From the NCBI GenBank assembly GCA_021160985.1, contig JAGHBN010000157.1, positions 1-8,223 of the forward strand: 8,223 nt of DNA, in the 5' to 3' direction. A program made the translations under genes and the position numbers. The notes below the pieces were generated by a model. That model saw only the letters and a list, made by a program, of their open reading frames with translations, did not search any database and was not told where the DNA came from. This DNA is from Thermococcus sp. (GTDB lineage Archaea > Methanobacteriota_B > Thermococci > Thermococcales > Thermococcaceae). Below are positions 1 to 6,082 of the stretch, piece after piece. Position 1 is the stretch's first letter. Each line of letters starts with the position of its first letter.

Positions 1-2
1 CA

Positions 3-827
3 AGCTGGAAATATGGTGCAGAGAGAATAGAGAAAAAATACCGACAAATACTGGTAAGGAAGGGGCAAAAAGATGGGGAGGCTCATTACGCAATAACACC
101 CGTAAAAGAAATAGATCGCCACTTAGCGCTAGGTTCTAAAGCCACTATTGTGCAGCTACCAAGCTTCGACGAATTTATAGAAAAGCATGGAGATTACCTC
201 AAACTCATGCTGCTAGAAGAAATTCTGTCAAAGTCGCCGGAGAGGATATCAAAGGACGAGGAGAAAAAAATAGAAAGGACTATTGAAATTGCAATAGATG
301 CTGCGAAGAAGCTGGCAGAAGTGTACGGCGACCCCGAAAAGCTCGTACATGTGGGCCTGATGGAAATAAGCCACGCAAAGGACGCACTAAGCATTCTTGA
401 ATTCCTCAATCCTGAAAAGTCCCCCCTAGAAGTAATCGGTGATCACATAATTGAACTCAAAAAGATGCACCCTGAGGTAGTAAAACCGGAAAAGGTATAC
501 GGGAAAGAATGGTACGAATTCCTCAAGAAGAAAGGGATTGACCCGAGCGAGCTGGACCCTAAGAAAAAGAAATCGAAAACTACCGCTTCTTCTCAGTCCC
601 TGACCCTCGCCGCCCACGAGCTTCTTGGCCTGCTCTCCGGCTTAAGGCTGGCCGGCTACTCCGAGGGCGCCCTGGAGAACTTCAGGCGGGAGCTTGAGAA
701 GCGCATTGACGGGCTAATTGAGAATCCCAAAGAAAACTTCGAACTCATAGGCCTCTACACAACGATTCTGAAACTCACGGAGAGGGGAGAAACGGAGAAA
801 GCGGAGAGGCTCCTAAAGGAACTCTGA
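3..827 (+). CDS. Hypothetical protein, C-terminal part (5' end outside window)
   Basis: I do not recognise this protein. The frame is open without a stop from the left edge to the TGA at 825-827, about 274 residues. A GTG at 150 would give a 225-residue product, but it has no ribosome binding site, and the codons upstream read as plausible protein (Lys/Arg-rich, then an ITPVKEIDRHL stretch), so the true start probably lies left of the window. A second frame is also open from 2 to 140, but its product is Asn/Arg-rich and looks unnatural. The protein seems soluble and mostly helical: there is no signal peptide or membrane segment. A highly charged first part is followed by a Lys-rich linker (PKKKKSK, near 560-580) and a more hydrophobic C-terminal helical region ending in EKAERLLKEL. 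DNA before about 590 is visibly richer in A/T than DNA after it, which may mark a domain boundary of different origin. The next gene, cbiZ, starts about 90 bases downstream in the same direction. Confidence 0.7.
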   Translation, partial: SWKYGAERIEKKYRQILVRKGQKDGEAHYAITPVKEIDRHLALGSKATIVQLPSFDEFIEKHGDYLKLMLLEEILSKSPERISKDEEKKIERTIEIAIDAAKKLAEVYGDPEKLVHVGLMEISHAKDALSILEFLNPEKSPLEVIGDHIIELKKMHPEVVKPEKVYGKEWYEFLKKKGIDPSELDPKKKKSKTTASSQSLTLAAHELLGLLSGLRLAGYSEGALENFRRELEKRIDGLIENPKENFELIGLYTTILKLTERGETEKAERLLKEL

Positions 828-854
828 ACGCTCACTAAAGGAGAAAAGAGAAGC

Positions 855-862
855 CTTAATAA
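855..862 (+). promoter_or_regulatory. Possible archaeal TATA box for cbiZ
   Basis: CTTAATAA lies 58 bases before the ATG at 920, in the gap after the upstream gene. A start of transcription about 25 bases downstream (near 885) would give a leader of some 35 bases that includes the ribosome binding site. This is a pattern match only. Its position fits a leader for the ATG at 920 better than one for the GTG at 869. Confidence 0.35.
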
Positions 863-919
863 CATCGAGTGCCATCATCCAGTGGCCGAGGTTCAAGTGC
901 CCTGCTGGAAGGTGGAACT

Positions 920-1510
920 ATGTTCAACCACTTCATCCACCCCTTCGACGAGCCAATGCTGGCCCTCAGCAGCGCACCCCACCGGGGAGGCCTGACTGAA
1001 GCAAACGGCTTCTTCTTCATGATGGTTCCCAAGAACTATTCGGGTAACTACAGAATGGACTGTCTTACTTTCGAGCGCGAAAACGGGCTGAGTAACTTCG
1101 TCGGCTTTATGACCGCCGCCAACGTGAGGAAAGTTCTCGCGACTGCAACGAGCAGGAACGTCACTGCCTATGTCACCGCTGGAATCACCAACCCTGCGAT
1201 AGCCGGCGAAGAGCCACCGCCGTGGAGGCCTGGGACGATAAACATCGCCCTCGTCATCGAGGAAGGCCTAACAGTAGGTGCAATGGCCAACGCGATAATG
1301 ACGGCCACAGAGGCTAAGACATACACCCTGTTGAAGCTTGGCTACAATGCCACAGGGACAACGAGCGACGGCATCGGCGTTTTTGCGTTTGAGGGCGAGA
1401 CTGAATGGGCTGGAACTGCAACAAGACTAGGCATCAGTATCGGCAGGGCCGTCAGGAAAGCTCTCGAGGAGAGCCTGAGAAAATGGGAGGGAACAAGAAG
1501 CGTTAAATAG
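920..1510 (+). CDS. cbiZ: Adenosylcobinamide amidohydrolase CbiZ
   Basis: CbiZ hydrolyses the amide bond between the corrin ring and aminopropanol in adenosylcobinamide, giving adenosylcobyric acid, which re-enters cobamide synthesis; it is the archaeal corrinoid-salvage route. The 196-residue protein carries the family's conserved blocks: LSSAPHRGGL (16-25), TAGITNPA (86-93), GTINIAL (105-111), TATEAK (128-133) and ATGTTSDGI (144-152). There is no signal or membrane segment, so it should be cytoplasmic. The frame could extend to a GTG at 869, but that adds 17 residues of low-complexity, unlikely sequence. The ATG at 920 has AGGTGG (910-915) four bases upstream and is preferred. The gene stands among other B12 genes (cobT and cobQ to the right). 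A toxin-antitoxin pair begins 30 bases downstream on the same strand and may be co-transcribed. The assignment is from recognised motifs and is strong. Confidence 0.93.
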   Translation: MFNHFIHPFDEPMLALSSAPHRGGLTEANGFFFMMVPKNYSGNYRMDCLTFERENGLSNFVGFMTAANVRKVLATATSRNVTAYVTAGITNPAIAGEEPPPWRPGTINIALVIEEGLTVGAMANAIMTATEAKTYTLLKLGYNATGTTSDGIGVFAFEGETEWAGTATRLGISIGRAVRKALEESLRKWEGTRSVK

Positions 1511-1540
1511 TCTCACTCCTTATTTAAGGTTGGTGAGAGA

Positions 1541-1747
1541 ATGGAAGACGTTGAAGCCCAGGTCGAGAGGTTATTCCTTGATGCACAGAATCTTCTGTTG
1601 AAAATACGGTTAAAGGAGATTCGGAAGGGCCGGGTTACCCTTGAGGAACTAATTCGACTTGCGGAAGAGGAGACAGATTACACGGAAGAAGTGAAAGACA
1701 TAACCGAGATGATACGGGAGATGAGGGAGAGGGACTATGACTACTGA
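1541..1747 (+). CDS. VapB-like antitoxin, partner of the broken vapC
   Basis: This is a 68-residue, very acidic and basic, helical protein with no membrane segment, of the size and character of archaeal antitoxins. The assignment rests mainly on position: its last 11 bases overlap the start (1737) of a PIN-domain gene, the classic vapBC arrangement in which the antitoxin comes first and binds its toxin. I cannot recognise a specific DNA-binding fold in the N-terminal part, and the C-terminal half (EEETDYTEEVKDITEMIREM) would be the toxin-neutralising segment by analogy. The start is supported by GGTGA at 1532-1536, four bases before the ATG. The gene lies 30 bases after cbiZ, so it may be read from the cbiZ promoter. 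Because the toxin frame is disrupted, this may now be an orphan antitoxin. Confidence 0.65.
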   Translation: MEDVEAQVERLFLDAQNLLLKIRLKEIRKGRVTLEELIRLAEEETDYTEEVKDITEMIREMRERDYDY

Positions 1748-2200
1748 CCTTGTTCTTGACACGAGTGTCTTCGTGAAGGGCTTTGTCCCACCAAAGCGCA
1801 AGAAAAGGGACGAAGTTTACTACTCCCGGCTTGCACTTCACAGAAAGCAAAGTCCATTCTCGATGAAGTAACCATGGGTAGAATACTGTTGCACGAACCA
1901 GTTGTTGTGCTCGTAGAAACGGGCTTCCGTTGTCTCACGCCTCTCTAACAATCCTGCCCTTTCCAGGCTTGCGGTTGGTTTTATTACCGAACGCTCTCTC
2001 CTATACTCGGACGTTTATCTTCTTGAAACAGCTATTGACCTTGGATTGCTACAAAGGCAAGCGGTTTTGACGTTCTATTCCTCGCCTGCGCGAAGAAGGC
2101 AAACGCCAAACTGATAACCGACGACAAAAAGATGCACGAGAAGGCCGTAAAAGCGGGAATAGAAGCGGAACTCCTCAGGGAGCTCACCCCATCTCCATGA
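1737..2200 (+). pseudogene. PIN-domain toxin VapC, disrupted by three one-base indels
   Basis: VapC toxins are PIN-domain, metal-dependent ribonucleases. The ATG at 1737 gives MTTDLVLDTSVF, a typical PIN start with Asp8 as the first metal ligand, but the frame ends at a TAA (1869-1871) after 44 codons. Continuing in other frames restores a full VapC. A base appears lost near 1847 (HRK then AKSILDEV), one gained near 1927-1928 (LVETGF then VVSRLSNN), and one lost near 2048 (AIDLGL then TKASGFDVLFLACAKK). The final frame ends at TGA 2198-2200 after ITDDKKMHEKAVKAG. The pieced-together product is about 154 residues, normal for the family, and keeps the expected acidic residues (Asp8, the Glu of LVET, the Asp of SGFD, the DD of ITDD). 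That points to recent decay or sequencing error. It overlaps the antitoxin by 11 bases and the convergent cobT end by 17. Confidence 0.85.
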
Positions 2201-3185
2201 GCCTTCTATACAGCTCTTCCACCTTTCTGCTCACTTCCTCCGGCGAAAAGCCGGCCTTCACCGCCAGCCAGGTCGCTCCACCTGCTCCAACCCCTTCTTT
2301 AACGTAGCCCTTCTCGTAGTCCCTTAGCCCATTGAACTCGCTGTTCGAGAAGTCCAGGTCGGCGGCGTAGCTTATAATCCCGATTTCCTTCGCGGTCTCG
2401 AGGAAGGTCGCGCTCTTGTCGTTGGCGACCCACTTGGTTGTGGCGATCATGAACCTGCTCAAGTCCTCGCCGAGAGCCTTAAGGAGTGCCGAAACGGCCA
2501 GCATCTGAGTCCCGCCGGCCAGGACAATCCTTCCCTTAAACCCAAAGGAGATGCCTACAGCCGTTGCCATCATGGGGTCGCCGAACTGCCGGAGGGCTTC
2601 GAGGGGGTTGTCCCTCAGCTGACCTTTCTCAATTCCGGCCCTTTCGAATGCCTCGGCGATGACCTTCTCCTTCAGGCCATGGGGATTGCCCGGTGAGGCT
2701 GAAGATGTTCTCGCTTCGTAACCGAGCGCCCAGAGAACGGCCTGAGCGGTGGTAGTTCCCCCCGGCGTCGACTCGCCGATTACCAGCTCCGTTATCGGTG
2801 TCTTGTTCAGCTCCTCGCCGAAGAGCTTGGCGCGCTTGATTATCTCACCGAACTTGGGGAGTGCCGGCTCCTTCCGGAAGTCCCTTCCAACGGCGTCGCT
2901 GATGTGGACGTGCGGAATTAGGGTGCCTAAATAAGTTCCACCCCTCACGACGAGAACCGGGAAGTTGGCGAGCTCCCTCGCGGCCTTCGTGATTATGGCC
3001 GGCGTCGGGTGCCCTTCGGGGGTCACGGGAATGGCGTCAATCGTTAAGGGCTTCTCGTGGAAGAGGTATTCAGCATCGGCAACAGGCGTCAGCTTCGTCA
3101 GTTCGGGCGTAGCTCCGGCAACGCTTATCCCCGGCACTGTGCTTATCTCGGTGTTGCCCAGGATGAGAAGAAAGAGGCTCTCCAT
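2184..3185 (-). CDS. cobT: Archaeal CobT-type nicotinate-nucleotide:base phosphoribosyltransferase (UPF0284 family)
   Basis: CobT transfers the phosphoribosyl group of nicotinate mononucleotide to a lower-ligand base such as dimethylbenzimidazole, giving alpha-ribazole phosphate. The 333-residue length is normal for the archaeal (TIGR00303/UPF0284) form. Visible blocks include the N-terminal LGNTEISTVPGISVAGATPE (9-28), the Gly/Thr-rich GESTPGGTTTAQAV (137-150), LAGGTQML (222-229) and, near the C terminus, KEGVGAGGA (296-304), whose Glu297 matches the position of the CobT catalytic glutamate by analogy with the EGTGA-type motif. The ATG at 3185 is chosen over a GTG at 3194 because GGTGG (3191-3195) sits five bases before it and archaeal homologues begin MESLFL. 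The gene is divergent from cobQ across 56 bases, so the two promoters must overlap. Its end overlaps the broken vapC tail to tail. The bacterial CobT specificity for dimethylbenzimidazole should not be assumed. Confidence 0.92.
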   Translation of the reverse strand: MESLFLLILGNTEISTVPGISVAGATPELTKLTPVADAEYLFHEKPLTIDAIPVTPEGHPTPAIITKAARELANFPVLVVRGGTYLGTLIPHVHISDAVGRDFRKEPALPKFGEIIKRAKLFGEELNKTPITELVIGESTPGGTTTAQAVLWALGYEARTSSASPGNPHGLKEKVIAEAFERAGIEKGQLRDNPLEALRQFGDPMMATAVGISFGFKGRIVLAGGTQMLAVSALLKALGEDLSRFMIATTKWVANDKSATFLETAKEIGIISYAADLDFSNSEFNGLRDYEKGYVKEGVGAGGATWLAVKAGFSPEEVSRKVEELYRRLMEMG

Positions 3186-3201
3186 TCCAACCACCGTGGA
3201 G

Positions 3202-3225
3202 TTTTTATCCAGTCCCGCTTATAGG
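3202..3225. promoter_or_regulatory. Overlapping divergent promoters of cobT and cobQ
   Basis: Two TATA-like elements fall in the 56-base gap between the divergent starts. TTTTTATC (3202-3209) on the plus strand lies about 36 bases before the cobQ start at 3242. CCTATAAG read on the minus strand (3218-3225) lies about 36 bases before the cobT start at 3185. Both would give very short leaders carrying only the ribosome binding site. The boxes are crossed, so polymerase binding in one direction would probably exclude the other, or one regulator could control both. This is a motif reading without transcript data. Confidence 0.45.
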
Positions 3226-3241
3226 CTTTGGGGTGAAGGAC

Positions 3242-4694
3242 TTGGGTAAGGCATTAATGATCCTTGGAACATCCTCCAGTGCTGGCAAGTCGCTCCTCGT
3301 TACTGCCTTATGCAGGATTTTCTCGAACCTCGGCTACGATGTGGTGCCCTTCAAGAGCCAGAACATGAGCCTGAACTCGGCCCCGAGCATAGAGGGCGGT
3401 GAGATAAGCAGGGCGCAGTATCTGCAGGCGATAGCGTGCCGCAAAAAGCCCAGCGTGAAGTTCAACCCGATTCTGCTCAAGCCAGAGGGCAACATGAGGA
3501 GCCAGGTAGTATTCATGGGGAAGCCGATTGGGAGCGTTTCGGCAAGGGATTACATGCTCTCGCGGAAGGAGGAGCTCTTCAGGAAGGCGATGAAGGTTTT
3601 GGAGGGGCTGAAGGAGAGGCACGACCTTGTCATAATCGAAGGTGCCGGCAGTCCGGTCGAGATTAACCTGAGGGACTACGACATTGCAAACACACGAGTT
3701 ATGCTCCACGCCAAAGCCAAGGGAATCCTCGTAACGGACATAGACCGAGGGGGAAGCTTCGCCTCGATAGTCGGCACGATGGAGCTTCTAAGCGAGGAAG
3801 AGAGGGACGCGATAATCGGCTTCGTTTTCAACAAGTTCCGCGGGGACGCTTCTATACTTGAACCGGGCTTCGAGTACCTCGAAAGGCGCTACGGAAAGCC
3901 GACATTAGGGGTCATCCCCTACATCGAGCACCGTTTGCCAGAGGAAGGACTCATTAGCCGAGTTTCCCAAAGTTAAAGGCGAGCTTCACATTCAGATAAT
4001 CAAGCTCCCTCACATAAGCAACTTTACGGACTTCGAGCCCCTGCACTGGGCGAACGGTGTTAACTACGTGACGAGGCCCGAGGAGCTCAAGGGCGACGCC
4101 ATAATAATCCCCGGGAGCAAGAACACGGTTGAGGACTTGCTCTGGCTGAGGGAGAACGGCTTTGAGGAGGCGATAATCGAGGCCCACCGCGAGGGCTCTT
4201 TTGTGGTCGGAATCTGCGGCGGCTTCCAGATGCTCGGGGAGAAAATCATTGACACCGTCGAGTCGGGGCGCGGGGAAGTTAGGGGCATCGGTCTGCTGCC
4301 GGCTAAGACGGTCTTTGAGCGGAACAAGCGGACGAACCACCTCAACGCCGAAGTCCGGTGGGGGCCGGCGGAGGGAATGCACGTGGAAGGCTACGAGATA
4401 CGCTTCGGAAGGAGCGTCTCGGAAAGACCGTTCTCGGTGATAAGAGCCATTAACGGTGCCAGAACCTTCGAGCCAGAGGGAGCTATCGGAGAGAGGGCCT
4501 TTGGGACTTACCTGCACGGAATATTCCACAACTTCGCCTTCACGGAGCGCTTCCTCAACTTCCTGAGGGCGGAGAAGGACCTTGAGCAGGTTTCAGTTGA
4601 ATGCTGGAGCATCGAGGAGGAAATCGAGAGGTTCGCTATGGTTGTGGGGGAGAACCTTGATGTGGGGAGGATTTTGGATGAGCGGGGGCTCTGA
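3242..4694 (+). pseudogene. cobQ: Cobyric acid synthase CobQ/CbiP, split by a one-base frameshift
   Basis: CobQ (CbiP) is the glutamine-dependent amidase that adds four amide groups to adenosylcobyrinic acid a,c-diamide, giving adenosylcobyric acid. The N-terminal ATP-dependent domain shows GTSSSAGKS (9-17), FKSQNMSLNS (37-46), IIEGAGSPVE (131-140) and DIDRGGSF (166-173). The C-terminal glutaminase domain has IIIPGSKNT (287-295), the nucleophile Cys325 in GICGGFQML, and His425 in YLHGIFHN. As written, the frame ends at TAA 3974-3976, and the rest lies one frame over. Removing one G at 3947-3948 joins RLPEE to DSLAEFPKV and yields 483 residues, the usual family length. The domain break falls near residue 235, before the glutaminase part, whose first possible start (GTG 4068) would lack the linker. 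TTG 3242 is chosen because GGTGA (3232-3236) precedes it by five bases; GTG 3233 is the alternative. It is either a real lesion or a sequencing error. Confidence 0.9.
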
Positions 4695-4770
4695 AAGCTC
4701 TTGATAAAATCTCGGGGATGAGCATAGGCCATGCCAAAACATTAAAATTGGACTATAACAAAGTCGGAAC

Positions 4771-4782
4771 AACTTTAAAATT
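4771..4782 (+). promoter_or_regulatory. Possible TATA box for the secreted-protein gene
   Basis: AACTTTAAAATT lies about 60 bases before the ATG at 4837. A start about 25 bases downstream (near 4805) would give a leader of about 30 bases with the ribosome binding site inside it. A second A/T element, CTATATAAAAAT (4809-4820), is the better-looking TATA box by sequence but stands too close to the ATG to leave room for the binding site. The 142-base gap between cobQ and this gene is clearly A/T-rich and holds nothing else I recognise. Confidence 0.4.
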
Positions 4783-4824
4783 CAATCGAGTAGAACGGGA
4801 TGAATGCTCTATATAAAAATCGTT

Positions 4825-4832
4825 GAGGTGAT
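4825..4832 (+). promoter_or_regulatory. Strong ribosome binding site deciding the start at 4837
   Basis: GAGGTGAT is a near-perfect complement to the end of archaeal 16S rRNA and lies four bases before the ATG at 4837. The frame also contains an earlier ATG at 4804 adding 11 residues (MLYIKIVEVIT), but those residues are encoded by the binding site itself and would put extra sequence in front of the signal peptide. Confidence 0.8.
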
Positions 4833-4836
4833 TACA

Positions 4837-5868
4837 ATGAAGATCAAGCCTCTCTTAATACTTCTTTTGGTATGTTTGCTCTTTCAACCCTCTGTTCATG
4901 CAGATCCGACGATTACGGTGAGATTTTGCTCCTCAGGTTTTCAAGTTGGGATTGCACCGACTACTTGGGGGGTTATTTACGTCAGCACAGGACTCTATTC
5001 GGCTGAACCCATGAACACGGGAGAGTGTATCCCCAAGTACGACCCAACAACCCAGGTGGATCACTTTTACATCGTCAATTCCTCTGGGGTCTATCACATT
5101 GGCCAGTACTACGAGTATGGAACCGGAAATAATACTCTAGTAGAAAGACTGGAAAAGGTCAAAAAGCGCGTCCTTCCAGTTTTTGGGTGCGTGAAGGATG
5201 GAGATGTCATCTTTCGCGTTGGAAGTGTAAACTACACTCTCCCCGTTGGAGAAGTAGTGCCGTATCTGTGGAGCAAAGACATGGTGAATGCCCTGGTAGC
5301 GTTCCCGAAAGGAAACGGGCTCGTCATTGTCCCAACAGGCATCATAGACATCGTTGAGGACAACTTCACGATTGCTAGAAAACCAGGAATGAAGGTCGGC
5401 ACAACGCTGGTCGATTTCAACTTCACATACAGGATTTCCTACCGGTACCCACTGTACCTGAACGGAAGCATGAACGGCAGGTTTGTGTGGGGGAGCCTCA
5501 GGAAGGAAGAGGGTGTGGTAACGTGGGATGAACTCACAGAGATGTTCCAAAAACCTCTCTACATCTTTTATTTTAACGGGAGCTCAGTTAGGCCCATATC
5601 CCTTATGAGGGTTCAGATTTCCCTGAGACAGGTAAGCCTGGCACTATCCGCAAAGTACAGCTTTGAAAACCTTGCTTCCCATTACACCACGAACGAATCT
5701 GCAATCACATCAACCACCACAAACAGCTCAATTTCATCCAGCTACACCACTCCCCCAGAGAGCTCTGGTTGTTCCAACCAGAAAAACAGTCCCAGTGGTC
5801 TCTTGTTACTCGTAGTGCTGGGAGTCGCCATCCTAGCTCTTATTGCATACGTGAGGGGATCTAAATGA
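4837..5868 (+). CDS. Secreted, C-terminally membrane-anchored protein of unknown function
   Basis: I do not recognise the family. The 343-residue protein begins with a clear signal peptide: MKIK, a hydrophobic core (residues 5-16), and a likely cut after VHA at residue 22. The extracellular part (23 to about 285) looks beta-rich and contains five of the nine Asn-X-Ser/Thr sites by residue 205 (NSS, NNT, NYT and two NFT), so it is probably glycosylated. A Ser/Thr-rich stalk (about 288-318) leads to one transmembrane helix (about 321-339) and a short basic tail (RGSK). The topology is therefore outside-facing, anchored at the C terminus, as in many archaeal envelope proteins and substrate-binding proteins. 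Cysteines are present in FCSSG, GECIP and FGCVK, so a disulfide is possible. Base composition is lower in G/C than the neighbouring cob genes, which may indicate separate ancestry. It follows cobQ by 142 bases with its own promoter-like sequence, and ends one base from the convergent minus-strand operon. A link to corrinoid uptake is possible from position only. Confidence 0.8.
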   Translation: MKIKPLLILLLVCLLFQPSVHADPTITVRFCSSGFQVGIAPTTWGVIYVSTGLYSAEPMNTGECIPKYDPTTQVDHFYIVNSSGVYHIGQYYEYGTGNNTLVERLEKVKKRVLPVFGCVKDGDVIFRVGSVNYTLPVGEVVPYLWSKDMVNALVAFPKGNGLVIVPTGIIDIVEDNFTIARKPGMKVGTTLVDFNFTYRISYRYPLYLNGSMNGRFVWGSLRKEEGVVTWDELTEMFQKPLYIFYFNGSSVRPISLMRVQISLRQVSLALSAKYSFENLASHYTTNESAITSTTTNSSISSSYTTPPESSGCSNQKNSPSGLLLLVVLGVAILALIAYVRGSK

Positions 5869-5869
5869 T

Positions 5870-6082
5870 TTAAACGTAGTCCTCCGGCCCCTCAAGCTCC
5901 TTGGGCGGATGCCTCTTGAGCTTCCACAGCTTAAAGCGGACGTAGGCATAGAAGCCGATGAAAAGCACCAGACCAGCTAGCAGCAAAACCGCCGCGAGGA
6001 GCAGGAATCCAAACACTAGCAGTCCGGCGAGGATTAAAGAGAGAACGAAGACTATCGTCCCCTTAATCTCCCTACCCCTCAT
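5870..6082 (-). CDS. Small two-helix membrane protein coupled to cobY
   Basis: This 70-residue protein has no recognised family. It has a short basic start (MRGREIKG), a continuous hydrophobic stretch at about residues 9-48 that is long enough for two membrane helices in a hairpin, and a charged C-terminal tail (RFKLWKLKRHPPKELEGPEDYV). By the positive-inside rule both ends should face the cytoplasm. Its ATG overlaps the cobY stop as ATGA (6079-6082), and the ribosome binding site GGTGGGGAG (6083-6091) lies within the end of cobY, so translation is coupled. It is the last gene of the cobZ-cobS-vapBC-cobY operon and ends one base from the convergent secreted-protein gene. A membrane-located partner would make sense because CobS is an integral membrane enzyme, but that is inference from position. 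Confidence 0.75.
   Translation of the reverse strand: MRGREIKGTIVFVLSLILAGLLVFGFLLLAAVLLLAGLVLFIGFYAYVRFKLWKLKRHPPKELEGPEDYV

Noticed and set aside
150..827. GTG at 150 as the start of the leftmost gene
   Set aside because: No ribosome binding site precedes it and the same frame is open with plausible protein sequence to the window edge.
828..919. Cobalamin riboswitch upstream of cbiZ
   Set aside because: The gap is too short for the known B12 riboswitch and no B12-box-like motif was seen; archaeal cob genes usually lack one.
1520..1529. TATTTAAGG-type sequence as a promoter for the first antitoxin
   Set aside because: It is only about 12 to 20 bases before the ATG, so transcription would start at or after the start codon and miss the ribosome binding site; read-through from cbiZ is likelier.
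2965..3249. Plus-strand open frame opposite the cobT start
   Set aside because: Entirely antisense to conserved CobT residues and overlapping the cobQ start; no supporting signals.
3308..3709. Minus-strand open frame of 133 codons opposite the cobQ ATP domain
   Set aside because: Lies wholly over conserved CobQ coding sequence, with a product that looks like a reverse-frame shadow.
3941..3976. Programmed frameshift in cobQ
   Set aside because: No slippery heptamer or downstream structure is apparent, the family is normally in one frame, and the three vapC indels nearby favour an error or mutation.
3954..4529. Long minus-strand open frame (191 codons) opposite the cobQ glutaminase domain
   Set aside because: The plus strand encodes a clear CobQ domain with catalytic residues; the antisense product has no recognisable motif and arises from G/C-rich codon bias.
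5137..5550. Minus-strand open frame of 137 codons within the secreted-protein gene
   Set aside because: No ribosome binding site or motif, and the plus-strand gene has a signal peptide, glycosylation sites and anchor that make it the real one.
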